A DNA stretch of 64,000 bases from Desulfotomaculum copahuensis. Lineage in GTDB: Bacteria; Bacillota; Desulfotomaculia; Desulfotomaculales; Desulfovirgulaceae. Under the pieces are notes generated by a model. The model saw only the letters and a program-made list of their open reading frames with translations, was not told where the DNA came from and did not search any database. The position numbers were made by a program, and so were the translations under genes. Shown here in pieces: positions 53,720-62,080 of this stretch. The DNA lies in contig NZ_LYVF01000158.1 in the NCBI RefSeq assembly GCF_001655685.1, forward strand, positions 156,859 to 220,858. The letters run 5' to 3'. The number at the start of each line of letters is the position of its first letter. Positions within the stretch are counted from its first letter, which is position 1.

Positions 53720-53747
53720 AATATATAACATGGCACAAAGTCTGCAA
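53720..53747 (-). promoter_or_regulatory. Likely promoter of the DUF4912-GH57 operon
   Basis: On the minus strand TTGCAG (53742-53747), 16 bp, TATATT (53720-53725), ending 18 bp before the ATG. A second copy of the -10 surroundings (TGTGCCAT followed by TATATATT) lies at 53796-53811. The rest of 53748-54019 is AT-rich with an inverted repeat and no gene. Confidence 0.5.
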
Positions 53748-54019
53748 TGGCGGGATGTTAACCCGCCAAAAAGCCAAATATGTTATATAATTCACAATAT
53801 ATAATGGCACATTAACCACAATAGTATTGATTATTACTGTTTTGAGCAAAAAATACCCACTCGTATTTCATGTGTTTTCTCCTTCTGCTTTTTTCGCAAC
53901 ATTTCGACCTTACAACTGCTCATCGTCCAGGTGATACCAGTAAGTCCAGCTAATGTTATCTTATCACAAATCATTCTAAACTAAAATTAATTTTATGTAA
54001 AGATTTTCACATTATTTTT

Positions 54020-54060
54020 AATAAATAAAATACCGGCCTGCCAGATAAAGTCAGCCGGTT
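54020..54060 (-). terminator. Terminator after the fur-family gene
   Basis: ACCGGC (54032-54037) pairs with GCCGGT (54054-54059) and is followed on the minus strand by ATTTTATTTATT. It immediately adjoins the stop codon. Confidence 0.7.
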
Positions 54061-54519
54061 TTAAGGCTGTTTATTTTTTTGCTGCTTGCAATCACGGCAA
54101 TAACCAAAAAATTTAAGCTCGTGATCTGTGATGGTAAAGTCATAGGCACTGGTAACCCGGGATTCCAACTCCTCCAGCAGATCCTCGTTTACTTCGATAA
54201 TTTTACCGCAACCGGTGCAAATCAGGTGATGGTGGTGGTGGCCTTCCCCCGGCTCCCCTCCGAACTCATAACGTTTGCGGCCGTCACCGAAATCAATGCT
54301 GTGGATTACGTCCAGATCCTGAAATATTTCCAGCGTACGGTAGACAGTGGCCAAACCAACATCGGGCACCCTCCGCTTGACCAGGTTGTAAACTTCTTCC
54401 GCACTCAGATGCTTGTCCTTGTTTTGCAGAATAACCCGGAGAATATGCTCCCTGCGGGGGGTTAACTTATAATCGCCGGCCCGGAGTTTCTGCTCCACCT
54501 CGCAAATAATTTTATTCAA
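54061..54519 (-). CDS. Fur/PerR/Zur-family metalloregulator
   Basis: Metal- or peroxide-responsive repressor, 152 residues from TTG 54519 (GGGG eight bases upstream). A GTG at 54528 would add three residues but lacks spacing. The winged helix contains YKLTPRREHILRVILQN and VGLATVYRTLEIFQDL. The dimerisation domain carries HHHHHLICTGCGKIIE and a C-terminal CRDC, so the structural CxxC...CxxC zinc site is present. Which metal it senses cannot be told; PerR-, Fur- and Zur-like versions share these residues. It has a near-consensus promoter (54551-54579) and its own terminator, so it is monocistronic. Confidence 0.93.
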   Translation of the reverse strand: MNKIICEVEQKLRAGDYKLTPRREHILRVILQNKDKHLSAEEVYNLVKRRVPDVGLATVYRTLEIFQDLDVIHSIDFGDGRKRYEFGGEPGEGHHHHHLICTGCGKIIEVNEDLLEELESRVTSAYDFTITDHELKFFGYCRDCKQQKNKQP

Positions 54520-54550
54520 GCGGCACACCCCGCAAAACTACTTTTCCGTA

Positions 54551-54579
54551 AGTATAGTGAACTTATGGCAAAATGTCAA
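54551..54579 (-). promoter_or_regulatory. Sigma-A-type promoter of the fur-family gene
   Basis: On the minus strand TTGACA (54574-54579), exactly 17 bp, TATACT (54551-54556). It lies 22-60 bp upstream of the start codon. No clear Fur or PerR box overlaps it. Confidence 0.8.
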
Positions 54580-54591
54580 ACATTAAAACCA

Positions 54592-55815
54592 TCAGCGTAA
54601 ATATCTCGGCAGGCGCACGCGGGAACGCCGGCGGCCCAAAACACGCAGGCGTAAAACAAGCAAGACAATCGCCGTACCCGCCGCCCAGACCGGCCAGCGC
54701 GTTTCCACCCTGCGGTTTACGGCCTGTCCGGTCACCAGGTCCACCCGTCCCAATTCCCGGCCGTGCGCCAAAAAGATCAACTGGCCCACTTTTTGTCCCG
54801 CCGCCAGCGGCGCCTGCATATTTTGCTCCATAACCACTTTTTGTTCCACCTGCCCCTGTTCTTGCCCTCCGGCAGGAAAATCATAGTAAAACGGGGCGGC
54901 GGTAAGAACCGGCGCCGGTCCGGCGCCATAAGGTACGGACAGGGAGGTGATTCTTTGCCCCCGGCCGGCCAGTTGTTTAAGCTGAAAAGAAGAAAAACCA
55001 TAGTTGAACAGGGCTTCGGTATCACTGTATATGGCCGCGCCCTGACTGTCCAGCACCACGGTAATCAATTCCCGCCCGTTCCGCTGCGCGGCGGCCGCCA
55101 GGCACTGACCGGCTTCCACCGTATAGCCCGGCTTAACCCCGATGGTTCCGTCGTACAGGTGCAGCAACTTGTTATGGTTCCAGAGGTATTCCTGCGGCGG
55201 CCCCTTGCTGCGATCGGCATCCGCGCGGGAAATGTTCCGGTGGCTGGTATCCACGATTTTCCTGAATTCGGCGTTCTGCATGGCATAACGGGTAATGACG
55301 GCCAAATCCCGCGCGGTGGTGAAATGCTGCGGATCCGGCATGCCGTCCGGATTGACGAAATGGCTTTCCCGGGCGCCGATCTGCCGGGCTTTTTCATTCA
55401 TCAGGGCGGCAAAACCGGGCACCGAACCGGCAATATGATCGGCGATGGTTACCGCCGCATCATTGGCGGAGGAAAGAAGCATGGCATAAAGCAGGTCCTT
55501 GAGGGTCAGCCTTTCCCCTTCCTGCAGGCCGATGGCCGACCCGCCCGCTGTTACAGCCTCGCGGGGTACCGTAACCTGATCACTGAGTTTGCCCCGTTCA
55601 AGAGCAATGACAGCGGTTAAAATTTTGGTTGTGCTGGCGGGGAACATGTGCGCGTCGGGGTTTTTAGCGTAAAGCACCTGCCCGTTTTGCGCGTCGATCA
55701 TGATGGCCGACTTGCCGGTTATCTGCGGTCCGGATGACGCTTGCACGGGTACGGCCGGAACAAACAAAAAAGACAAAACTAACGCCAGCATAAGGCCTGT
55801 CCAATATGGGCGCAT
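54592..55815 (-). CDS. D-alanyl-D-alanine carboxypeptidase (DacF/PBP5-type)
   Basis: Membrane-anchored carboxypeptidase trimming peptidoglycan pentapeptides. The 407 residues have a signal peptide (1-26), the peptidase S11 core with Ser61-T-T-Lys64, Ser116-A-N118 and a third motif reading Lys228-Pro-Gly instead of Lys-Thr-Gly. The PBP5_C beta domain follows (about 275-365), then a C-terminal helix (about 375-392) with a basic tail. Loss of the threonine could change activity or beta-lactam binding. dacF in Bacillus is under forespore control; no clear sporulation promoter is seen here. Confidence 0.92.
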   Translation of the reverse strand: MRPYWTGLMLALVLSFLFVPAVPVQASSGPQITGKSAIMIDAQNGQVLYAKNPDAHMFPASTTKILTAVIALERGKLSDQVTVPREAVTAGGSAIGLQEGERLTLKDLLYAMLLSSANDAAVTIADHIAGSVPGFAALMNEKARQIGARESHFVNPDGMPDPQHFTTARDLAVITRYAMQNAEFRKIVDTSHRNISRADADRSKGPPQEYLWNHNKLLHLYDGTIGVKPGYTVEAGQCLAAAAQRNGRELITVVLDSQGAAIYSDTEALFNYGFSSFQLKQLAGRGQRITSLSVPYGAGPAPVLTAAPFYYDFPAGGQEQGQVEQKVVMEQNMQAPLAAGQKVGQLIFLAHGRELGRVDLVTGQAVNRRVETRWPVWAAGTAIVLLVLRLRVLGRRRSRVRLPRYLR

Positions 55816-55976
55816 GATTACCTCCTGCTCAAGGGCTAACTTATTTTATCATAAAATGCCATTTTACAGTAGACCCAAGTTGTCGTTAAATAATTCCAGA
55901 CCAACCGCTTTCCCGCTGCAGTATTTTTTTCTGTTTGGGGGCAAAATAGCATAAATTTTAAAGGAGGCTGGTTTTT

Positions 55977-56117
55977 ATGGACGCTAAAACCCAGGGTATG
56001 GAAGTGGCCCGTTTGACCGATCCCCAACTCAGTCAGTTGCAGGAAGCAGAAAAAAAGCTGAACGCCGGCCATCAGGCACACGAAATTTACCTGCTTGCAC
56101 TTACCAGACAACCATAG
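55977..56117 (+). CDS. Small protein of unknown function
   Basis: A 46-residue reading frame, MDAKTQGMEVARLTDPQLSQ onward, with an excellent AAGGAGG nine bases before the ATG. Predicted helical and amphipathic (LSQLQEAEKKLNAG, then HEIYLLALTRQP). No cysteine or membrane segment. It lies alone between the divergent dac gene and the MFS gene, followed by a terminator-like hairpin (56132-56168), so it is an independent small transcript. No family recognised with confidence. Confidence 0.65.
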   Translation: MDAKTQGMEVARLTDPQLSQLQEAEKKLNAGHQAHEIYLLALTRQP

Positions 56118-56131
56118 AACAAGAACCTGCC

Positions 56132-56168
56132 ACGGTCCGGCTGGTGCAAACCCAACCGGGCCGTTTTG
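56132..56168 (+). terminator. Probable terminator after the 46-residue gene
   Basis: ACGGTCCGG pairs with CCGGGCCGT across a 15-base loop, with TTTT following. Weak because of the large loop. Confidence 0.5.
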
Positions 56169-56263
56169 TGTTCGCCCGGCCCGGAGGCTTTTCCCGAACT
56201 TTTCTTTTCCGTCTGTTTTGCGGTATAATAAAATTGCAAAAATAAAGGGGGCGATAAAAACCT

Positions 56264-57445
56264 TTGTTATCCATTTCATTGTCGCGCAAGGACTGGGTAT
56301 TGCTCCTGGTTTTGTTTGTAACGGAATTCGCCCGGGGAGCGTTTTATCTTTCTTTCCTGCCCATTTACGCCGTCAATTTTCTTGGTCTTTCGGTCACCGC
56401 GGCCGGCTTTGCCGTATCCGCCCATTACATGACCGAGACCATTTCCAAAACAGCCGCCGGCTGGTATTTTGACCGCTCGGGCCGGCCGGTGTTGCTGTGC
56501 GGGTTGTTGCTCAGCCTGTTTTCCCTGCTGCTCATGAAGACCTGGCCGCTGCCCGCGGTGCTGGTGCTGGCCTCGGCGCTGTTCGGACTGGGCGTGTCCC
56601 CGGTTTGGCTGGGCGTGATCAGCGAGGTGGCCCCGGTGGATAGCCCGGACCGCGCCTCACGCATCGGCATGGTTTTCAGCGCCTGGCTGTCCGGGGCGGG
56701 CTGCGGTTTTGTAAGCGTCAACTTCATCCTGCACCGGGGCTTTGAAACAGCCTTCTGGATGATTATCCTGCTTTGGCTGGTTTCATTAACTGCAACCTGG
56801 CTTTTCCTGCCCAACACCACTGCGTCCCCGCCGGCGGGGATTAAGTTCGGCGGCCTGCTGGAATCGCTGAGCTGTCTTGCCGGCAAAAACGGCCTGATGC
56901 GTGTGCTGATTCCCGGCATGTTCCTACAAACTTTTTCCGCCGGGATGCTGCTGCCTGTGTTGCCGCTTTTCGCCCGGAACCAGCTCGGACTGGATTCCGC
57001 CCAGTACGGGCTTTTGTTGACGGCCGGCGGGGGGACGGCGGTGATTTGTTTTATGCTTTTGGGCTGGCTGGTTAACCGGGTGATGCTGAAAGCACTGCTG
57101 GCCGCGGGCTTCGGGTTGAGCGCCACGGCCCTCGGCCTGCTGGCCAACACGCACAGCGCCGGGAGCGCCTTTTTCCTGGCTGCGCTGCTTGGTTTTTCTT
57201 ATGCGCTGGTCCTGCCGGCCTGGAACTCCCTGCTGGCCCGGGTCATCCCCCCCGACCGGCAGGCCACGGGATGGGGACTGTTTGCCACCGTGGAGGGACT
57301 GGGCGTGGCCGTCGGTCCGGCATTGGGCAGTCTGGTCGCGCACAGCCTGGGCAATATGGCCACCCTGCTGTTTACCACCATCATTCTCTCCGGTATTGCC
57401 GTTTTTTACATTTTCTATCCGCTGGAGAATGTGTTGATCAAATAA
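56264..57445 (+). CDS. Major facilitator superfamily transporter
   Basis: A 393-residue membrane protein with about 12 hydrophobic segments, ending in the membrane (IILSGIAVFYIFYPLENVLIK). The MFS loop 2-3 motif is seen as AGWYFDRSGRPVLL, and a second GxxxDR-like loop LLARVIPPDRQATGWGL occurs in the second half. TTG start; GGGGG lies 12 bases upstream, so the start is not certain, but the N-terminus LSRKDWVLLLVLF is family-like. It ends 17 bp before the deacetylase gene and is probably co-transcribed. A -10-like TATAAT (56224-56229) precedes it. Substrate unknown; drug or sugar export are both possible. Confidence 0.88.
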   Translation: MLSISLSRKDWVLLLVLFVTEFARGAFYLSFLPIYAVNFLGLSVTAAGFAVSAHYMTETISKTAAGWYFDRSGRPVLLCGLLLSLFSLLLMKTWPLPAVLVLASALFGLGVSPVWLGVISEVAPVDSPDRASRIGMVFSAWLSGAGCGFVSVNFILHRGFETAFWMIILLWLVSLTATWLFLPNTTASPPAGIKFGGLLESLSCLAGKNGLMRVLIPGMFLQTFSAGMLLPVLPLFARNQLGLDSAQYGLLLTAGGGTAVICFMLLGWLVNRVMLKALLAAGFGLSATALGLLANTHSAGSAFFLAALLGFSYALVLPAWNSLLARVIPPDRQATGWGLFATVEGLGVAVGPALGSLVAHSLGNMATLLFTTIILSGIAVFYIFYPLENVLIK

Positions 57446-57462
57446 CCTGGAGACGAATAGAT

Positions 57463-58827
57463 ATGACAGGTGCTATGTTTAAATTACTCACCTTCCTGCT
57501 CGGCCTTTACGCCTTGCTGCCCACCGCCCTGGCCCGTTTGTGCCACGTGGGCGTGGTCTGGCGCGTACCGAAAGGCGGCGGGCGGGTGGCCATTACTTTT
57601 GATGACGGTCCGGATCCGGTGTATACGCCGCAGGTGCTGAAAATATTGAAACAATACAACGTCCGGGCCTGCTTTTTTGTTTTGGGGGAAAGGGCGCTTG
57701 CCTTTCCCGAACTGGTCGCCCAAATTCATACCAAAGGCCACGAAGTGGCCTGCCACGGATACAAGCACCGCATTCCCTGGTTGCTGGGCCCCCGGGCCAC
57801 GGCCAGGGACGTCCGGGAAGCAAATGCAGTGCTTACCAGGATCACCGGACAACAACCCCGTCTTTACCGTCCACCGTGGGGGATGTTCAACATTTTCTCC
57901 CTCCTGTACCGGTGGATTGACGGGCAGCGGGTCGTGCTCTGGTCATTCATGAGCTGGGACTGGGGACGGCGCGCCACTCCCCGGACAATTGCCCGCCAGG
58001 TGCTGTCCCGGGTCGCCGATGGCTCAATCCTGGTGTTTCATGACAGCGACGGCACACCGGGAGCGGCATCCGGAGCCCCGGTAAAAATGCTGGCGGCATT
58101 GCCGCTGGTGCTCTCCGAGTTGCAAAAAAGGGGGTTGAAAATAACTTCCCTGGCTGAAATGACCGCCGGCCGGAACCACTTTTCCTGCAGTTTGCAGGAA
58201 CGGGCGCAAAACTGGTGGATGCGTTTTGACAATTTTATTATCCGTCACCTGTCCATCGAAAATGTCGATTTGGACGGCAAGCCGTCCCTTTTTCGTCTGG
58301 CCCGCCGCCGTTACCGGGGGAAACCGCTGACCCTGCCGGACGGCGTGGTGCTCCGGGCGGGCGACCCGGTTGGTGAACTGCATTTGAACAACAACCTGTT
58401 GCGGGAAATCACCGCCCGGGGACGCACCCCCGAACGCATCGCCCTGCTGACCTTGAAGGAATTGCGTCGCTCCCTGCCCGCCCTGGCCGGTTATGTCCGG
58501 CAAACGCCCCGCTACCGGGACATCAAGGCACTGCTCGGCTTGACCATGCTTCACCAGGGCACGGAACGTCTGGGCTTTATCAAAATAGAGCTGCCGTCCG
58601 GACTGCGCCGGATAGCCCGCTGGTACCAGGGATGGTTGCTGGTACTGATGCACCCGGAGGGGCGCCGGCGGCTGACCGGCCGCAAAGACAAATTAACACC
58701 CAAACTGGTCGTGATCAGCCGGGCGGAGTTGCTGCGGCGTTACCTGCCGGCCGGCAACGGATCAGCGGCTGAAAATAATAAACAAAAGCAAGACGACGGC
58801 GGACAACAGGGAAAAGGTGAACAATAA
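57463..58827 (+). CDS. Polysaccharide deacetylase with C-terminal YkoP-like domain
   Basis: NodB-type metal-dependent deacetylase, 454 residues from ATG 57463 (GGAGA upstream). N-terminal hydrophobic segment (about 5-25), then motifs ITFDDGPDP (45-52), the zinc-binding HEVACHGYKH with His98 and His102, RPPWGMFN, and ILVFHDSDG. From about residue 255 a second domain (LSIENVDLDGKPSLFRLARRRYRG) resembles YkoP of Bacillus. The last about 20 residues are Asn/Gln/Asp/Gly-rich and overlap a convergent small gene, so the reading frame end may be little constrained. Cell-wall glycan modification is the probable role. Confidence 0.88.
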   Translation: MTGAMFKLLTFLLGLYALLPTALARLCHVGVVWRVPKGGGRVAITFDDGPDPVYTPQVLKILKQYNVRACFFVLGERALAFPELVAQIHTKGHEVACHGYKHRIPWLLGPRATARDVREANAVLTRITGQQPRLYRPPWGMFNIFSLLYRWIDGQRVVLWSFMSWDWGRRATPRTIARQVLSRVADGSILVFHDSDGTPGAASGAPVKMLAALPLVLSELQKRGLKITSLAEMTAGRNHFSCSLQERAQNWWMRFDNFIIRHLSIENVDLDGKPSLFRLARRRYRGKPLTLPDGVVLRAGDPVGELHLNNNLLREITARGRTPERIALLTLKELRRSLPALAGYVRQTPRYRDIKALLGLTMLHQGTERLGFIKIELPSGLRRIARWYQGWLLVLMHPEGRRRLTGRKDKLTPKLVVISRAELLRRYLPAGNGSAAENNKQKQDDGGQQGKGEQ

Positions 58828-58896
58828 AAAAAACACCAGATCTATGTGCAGCCTGCCGACCCGTATGCGCGGCCGGTTGTATTGGTGTCCGGACAT
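58762..58896 (-). CDS. 44-residue single-membrane-span peptide
   Basis: The minus strand encodes MSGHQYNRPRIRVGRLHIDL followed by about 22 hydrophobic residues (FFLLFTFSLLSAVVLLLFII) and FSR. So it is a basic N-terminus plus one transmembrane helix, stop at 58762-58764. GGGGTG lies seven bases before the ATG. A perfect-spacing sigma-A promoter (58916-58944) lies directly upstream. It overlaps the last 66 bp of the deacetylase gene tail to tail. Too short for standard gene finders. Function unknown; it could regulate the neighbouring membrane enzymes or be a toxic peptide. Confidence 0.65.
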   Translation of the reverse strand: MSGHQYNRPRIRVGRLHIDLVFFLLFTFSLLSAVVLLLFIIFSR

Positions 58897-58915
58897 GGTT
58901 CAACACCCCGTGTTT

Positions 58916-58944
58916 ATTCTACTTTCTGCCGGCCGCGCTGTCAA
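58916..58944 (-). promoter_or_regulatory. Sigma-A-type promoter of the 44-residue peptide gene
   Basis: On the minus strand TTGACA (58939-58944), exactly 17 bp, TAGAAT (58916-58921). The predicted start is about 8-12 bp before the GGGGTG ribosome-binding site, giving a very short leader. Confidence 0.75.
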
Positions 58945-59074
58945 TTTGCACATAATAATGTATTGCCGTCGAAATCCCCGCCGGAAGAAGGAATTTATCA
59001 GGCCTTTAGAGAATCTATAACTTTATATGTATTTATACAATTTGCCCCGGGCGCGGTTTTAAGGAGGTAATAAA

Positions 59075-60625
59075 ATGACTTTGGCCCGTCAGCTTGCTGA
59101 AATCGGCCGGACATATCCCCAGGGTGAAGCGCTGGTTTATCAGGATAATAAAATCACCTATGCCGAACTGAATGATCAGGTCAACCGGTTGGCCAGCGGA
59201 TTAAAAACCCTGGGGATCAAGCCGGAAGACCGGATACTCCTGGCCCTGGGGAACAGTCCCGAGTTCGTTGCGTCCTTTTTCGCCATCATACGCTGCCGGT
59301 GTGTCGCCATACCGGTCAACCCTGAGTATACCATTCACGAACTTTCTGTTATTGTTGCGGACGCCGCTCCGGTCGCTGTTGTCTGCACCCCGCAAAACGC
59401 CAGTATTTTCATGCAGCTGACCGAAGAACAATCCCGCCCGCTCAAGATCATTGTCACCCGCAGCACGCACATGGAGCCGCCCCTTTATGACTATCACTCC
59501 CTTTTGGCCGCTCCGGCCGGAAATGACTGTCCGCCGGGCCAACCGGACGAGGTGGTCGAAATCCTTTATACCACCGGAAACACCGGCAGCCCCAAGGGGG
59601 TGATGCTCACCCGGCAAAACCTGCTCAGCAACGCCCTGACCTTTGCCCGGGTGTGCCGTTTGGACTGTGACGACAGGTCGTTGCTGGTGGCGCCTGTTTT
59701 TCACCCGGCGGCGCAAACCTGTATTTTACTGGCCACATTGTTTTCCGGCGGCACGGTGGTGATCCGCGATGGATGGGAAGGGGCGCGCACATTGCTGGAA
59801 ACGATTGAAAAAGAGCGGATCACCTTCTTTTTCGGCCCGCCGACCATGTATGCCCTGATGTTGAATGTTTCCGACGCCGCCCGTTACAATCTGGCTGCCT
59901 GGCGCATCGCCCTGTCCGGCGGCGCCGCCCTTTCACCCCAACTGTTTCATGCCTTCGAGCAAAAGTTCGGCCTGCAGATTACCGAGGCTTACGGACTCAC
60001 CGAAACCTCCCCGGTGGTCAGCATCAACCCGTTGGACGGGATGAAAAAGCCGGGTTCCATCGGCCGCGCCCTGCCGGGAGTGGAAGTGAAGGTTTTTGAT
60101 TATGAGGACCGCGAACTGCCTCCCGGACAGGTGGGGGAAATTGTCGTACGCGGTCCGAATGTAATGAAAGGATACCTGCACCAGGAAGAGGAAAACCGCT
60201 GGATTATGCGCAACGGCTGGTTCCATACCGGGGATTTGGCCTATATGGATGATGAAGGGTATCTGTTTATTGTCGACCGCAAAAAGAATGTAATCATCCG
60301 GGGCGGACTGAATATCGACCCGCGGGAAGTGGAAGAGGTGCTTTATACCCACCCCCGGGTGTTTGACGTAGCTGTGATCGGTGTCCCGGACGCGGTCATG
60401 GGCGAGGAAGTGATGGCTTTCGTGCTGCTCCGGGATGGTTCAAGCACTGTCGAGCCCGGTGAGCTGCAGCGGTATTGCGCCCAACGCCTGGCTGAATATA
60501 AGATACCCAAGCGTATTCAGTTCGTGGATGATCTGCCGAAAACAACTTCCGGTAAATTGTTCAAGCGGGAACTGAAGCGTATGCTGGTCAACTATTACGA
60601 ACATAACAACAACGCCCCTTCCTGA
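59075..60625 (+). CDS. AMP-dependent acyl-CoA synthetase (long-chain fatty acid--CoA ligase family)
   Basis: Forms an acyl-adenylate and then an acyl-CoA. The 516 residues have the P-loop-like motif YTTGNTGSPKGVML (A3; usually SGTTG, here TGNTG), AYGLTETSPV (A5), GWFHTGDLAYMDDEGYLFIVDRKK (A7-A8) and the catalytic lysine region KTTSGKLFKREL (A10). The GNTG variation in the phosphate loop is unusual and could slow adenylation. ATG with AAGGAGG ten bases upstream. Substrate chain length cannot be told. It diverges from the 44-residue peptide gene and ends in a strong hairpin. Confidence 0.92.
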   Translation: MTLARQLAEIGRTYPQGEALVYQDNKITYAELNDQVNRLASGLKTLGIKPEDRILLALGNSPEFVASFFAIIRCRCVAIPVNPEYTIHELSVIVADAAPVAVVCTPQNASIFMQLTEEQSRPLKIIVTRSTHMEPPLYDYHSLLAAPAGNDCPPGQPDEVVEILYTTGNTGSPKGVMLTRQNLLSNALTFARVCRLDCDDRSLLVAPVFHPAAQTCILLATLFSGGTVVIRDGWEGARTLLETIEKERITFFFGPPTMYALMLNVSDAARYNLAAWRIALSGGAALSPQLFHAFEQKFGLQITEAYGLTETSPVVSINPLDGMKKPGSIGRALPGVEVKVFDYEDRELPPGQVGEIVVRGPNVMKGYLHQEEENRWIMRNGWFHTGDLAYMDDEGYLFIVDRKKNVIIRGGLNIDPREVEEVLYTHPRVFDVAVIGVPDAVMGEEVMAFVLLRDGSSTVEPGELQRYCAQRLAEYKIPKRIQFVDDLPKTTSGKLFKRELKRMLVNYYEHNNNAPS

Positions 60626-60648
60626 GTGGGAAGGGGTGTTGTTTCTTT
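60608..60648. terminator. Bidirectional terminator between acyl-CoA synthetase and htrA
   Basis: A 15-bp stem (AACAACGCCCCTTCC, one G-U pair) with loop TGAGT, which includes the synthetase stop codon, is followed by TTTCTTTC. Convergent genes use opposite sides. Confidence 0.85.
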
Positions 60649-60721
60649 CAAGCACCTGCCGGGTGGTTTTGACGCCGCCCGTATTGGCGGTGTTTGACGT
60701 GACGCATTTGTCCCAAGGCAT

Positions 60722-61867
60722 CTAGCGGGCCGGCGCCTGACCCACTGTCAGGGGCATGTAATGGGGACTGCCGTTGCGGTAGACCTGGAGTACCATGCGT
60801 TGTCCGACTTTGGCGCCCGACACGGCGTCGGCCAGATCCTGCGGCGAGTTGACCGCCTTGCTGTCAATTTTCACAATCACATCCCCCTGCTGCAGTCCGG
60901 CGTTAGCCGCCGGGCTGCCCGGCACCACGCCCACCACCAGCGCACCCCGGGTGCCGGCGAGGCCGAGCGCGGATGCCACCTGCTGGTCCACGGACTGCAT
61001 CTGCACTCCCAGCCACGGATGGGCCACCGTTTCCCCTTTCATCAATTTGCTCAGCACATCCTGCACCGTGCTGGTCGGAATGGCGAAACCGATGCCCTGT
61101 GCCTGGGCCACCGCCGTGTTGATGCCGATTACCTGCCCGCTTAAATTAATCAGGGGACCGCCGCTGTTCCCCGGGTTGATCGAGGCGTCGGTTTGCAGCA
61201 GGTTTTTATACTGGCGGTTTTCCACCTGGATCGGCCGCCCTTTGGCGCTGATCACACCCACGGTAACGGTATGATCAAGTCCATAGGGGTTGCCGATGGC
61301 GATTACCCAGTCGCCCACCCGCATCTGGTCGGAATTCCCCATGGCCAGCGTGGGCAACGGTTGACTGTCGTTTACTTTCAGCACGGCCAGATCCAGATCG
61401 TAATCCGACCCGACCACTTTTGCCGGCAACGGCTTGGACTGTCCCTGAATGGTGACGCTGATCTTTTGCGCCCCGTCAATGACATGGTCGTTGGTCACAA
61501 TATAGCCGTCCTTGGAAATAATGAAGCCTGATCCTATGCCGCGCTCAACCTGGGGACGCGTCCCGAAGCCGCCGGGGACACCACCGAAAAACTGCCGGAA
61601 AAAGGGATCGTTGAATAAAGGATTGTTGCCGCCGCTGTTGCTTACCACCACCGTGTCGATCTTGACCACCGCCGGTCCGGCCTGTTTGACAATGTCCGCC
61701 ACCGTACTGTTGCCAATCGGCGCCGCGTCGGCAATTTTGGGCGTCAGCGGATCACTGCCCGGTTTTAAACCCAGCCTGCCGGCCAGAGCGCAACCGCCTG
61801 TAAACATGATGCCGGCCACAAAAGCTGCCAGTGCCGTAAACAGAATCGATCGCTTCCAATTATGCAT
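60722..61867 (-). CDS. HtrA/DegP-type serine protease with one PDZ domain
   Basis: Membrane-anchored envelope stress protease, 381 residues from ATG 61867 (GAGGGGGG upstream). N-terminal transmembrane anchor (about 7-27), trypsin-like domain with His128 (TNDHVID), Asp159 (DYDLDLAVLKV) and Ser235 (NPGNSGGPLI), and a PDZ domain (about 280-375, ending GSPHYMPLTVGQAPAR). Upstream frame to 61894 is not needed. A TTGAAT-17-TATGCT promoter lies in front. It lies between the acyl-CoA synthetase and sat, monocistronic by appearance. Confidence 0.94.
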   Translation of the reverse strand: MHNWKRSILFTALAAFVAGIMFTGGCALAGRLGLKPGSDPLTPKIADAAPIGNSTVADIVKQAGPAVVKIDTVVVSNSGGNNPLFNDPFFRQFFGGVPGGFGTRPQVERGIGSGFIISKDGYIVTNDHVIDGAQKISVTIQGQSKPLPAKVVGSDYDLDLAVLKVNDSQPLPTLAMGNSDQMRVGDWVIAIGNPYGLDHTVTVGVISAKGRPIQVENRQYKNLLQTDASINPGNSGGPLINLSGQVIGINTAVAQAQGIGFAIPTSTVQDVLSKLMKGETVAHPWLGVQMQSVDQQVASALGLAGTRGALVVGVVPGSPAANAGLQQGDVIVKIDSKAVNSPQDLADAVSGAKVGQRMVLQVYRNGSPHYMPLTVGQAPAR

Positions 61868-61897
61868 GCTTTTCCCCCCTCTAATTGCTTCCAAAAC

Positions 61898-61926
61898 AGC
61901 ATAACCCAGTAATTTTACAAATTCAA
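61898..61926 (-). promoter_or_regulatory. Likely htrA promoter
   Basis: On the minus strand TTGAAT (61921-61926), 17 bp, TATGCT (61898-61903). Ends 31 bp before the htrA ATG. Confidence 0.6.
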
Positions 61927-62027
61927 CGCAATAATGTTAAATTTCTATTACAAATATCAGGATGGGCATATTTACGCGGCACGGCTCCCCCTTTATTTTT
62001 TCTTTATCGCAGGCGTTAAATCCTGCC

Positions 62028-62064
62028 GGAAAAAAATAAAACCCCGTCCCGGCCGGGACGAGGC
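62028..62064 (-). terminator. Terminator after sat
   Basis: CCTCGTCCC pairs with GGGACGGGG around GGCC, followed on the minus strand by TTTTATTTTTTT. It begins 17 bp past the sat stop. A strong signal expected for a highly expressed gene. Confidence 0.9.
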
Positions 62065-62080
62065 TTTGGAGAAGGCAAGG

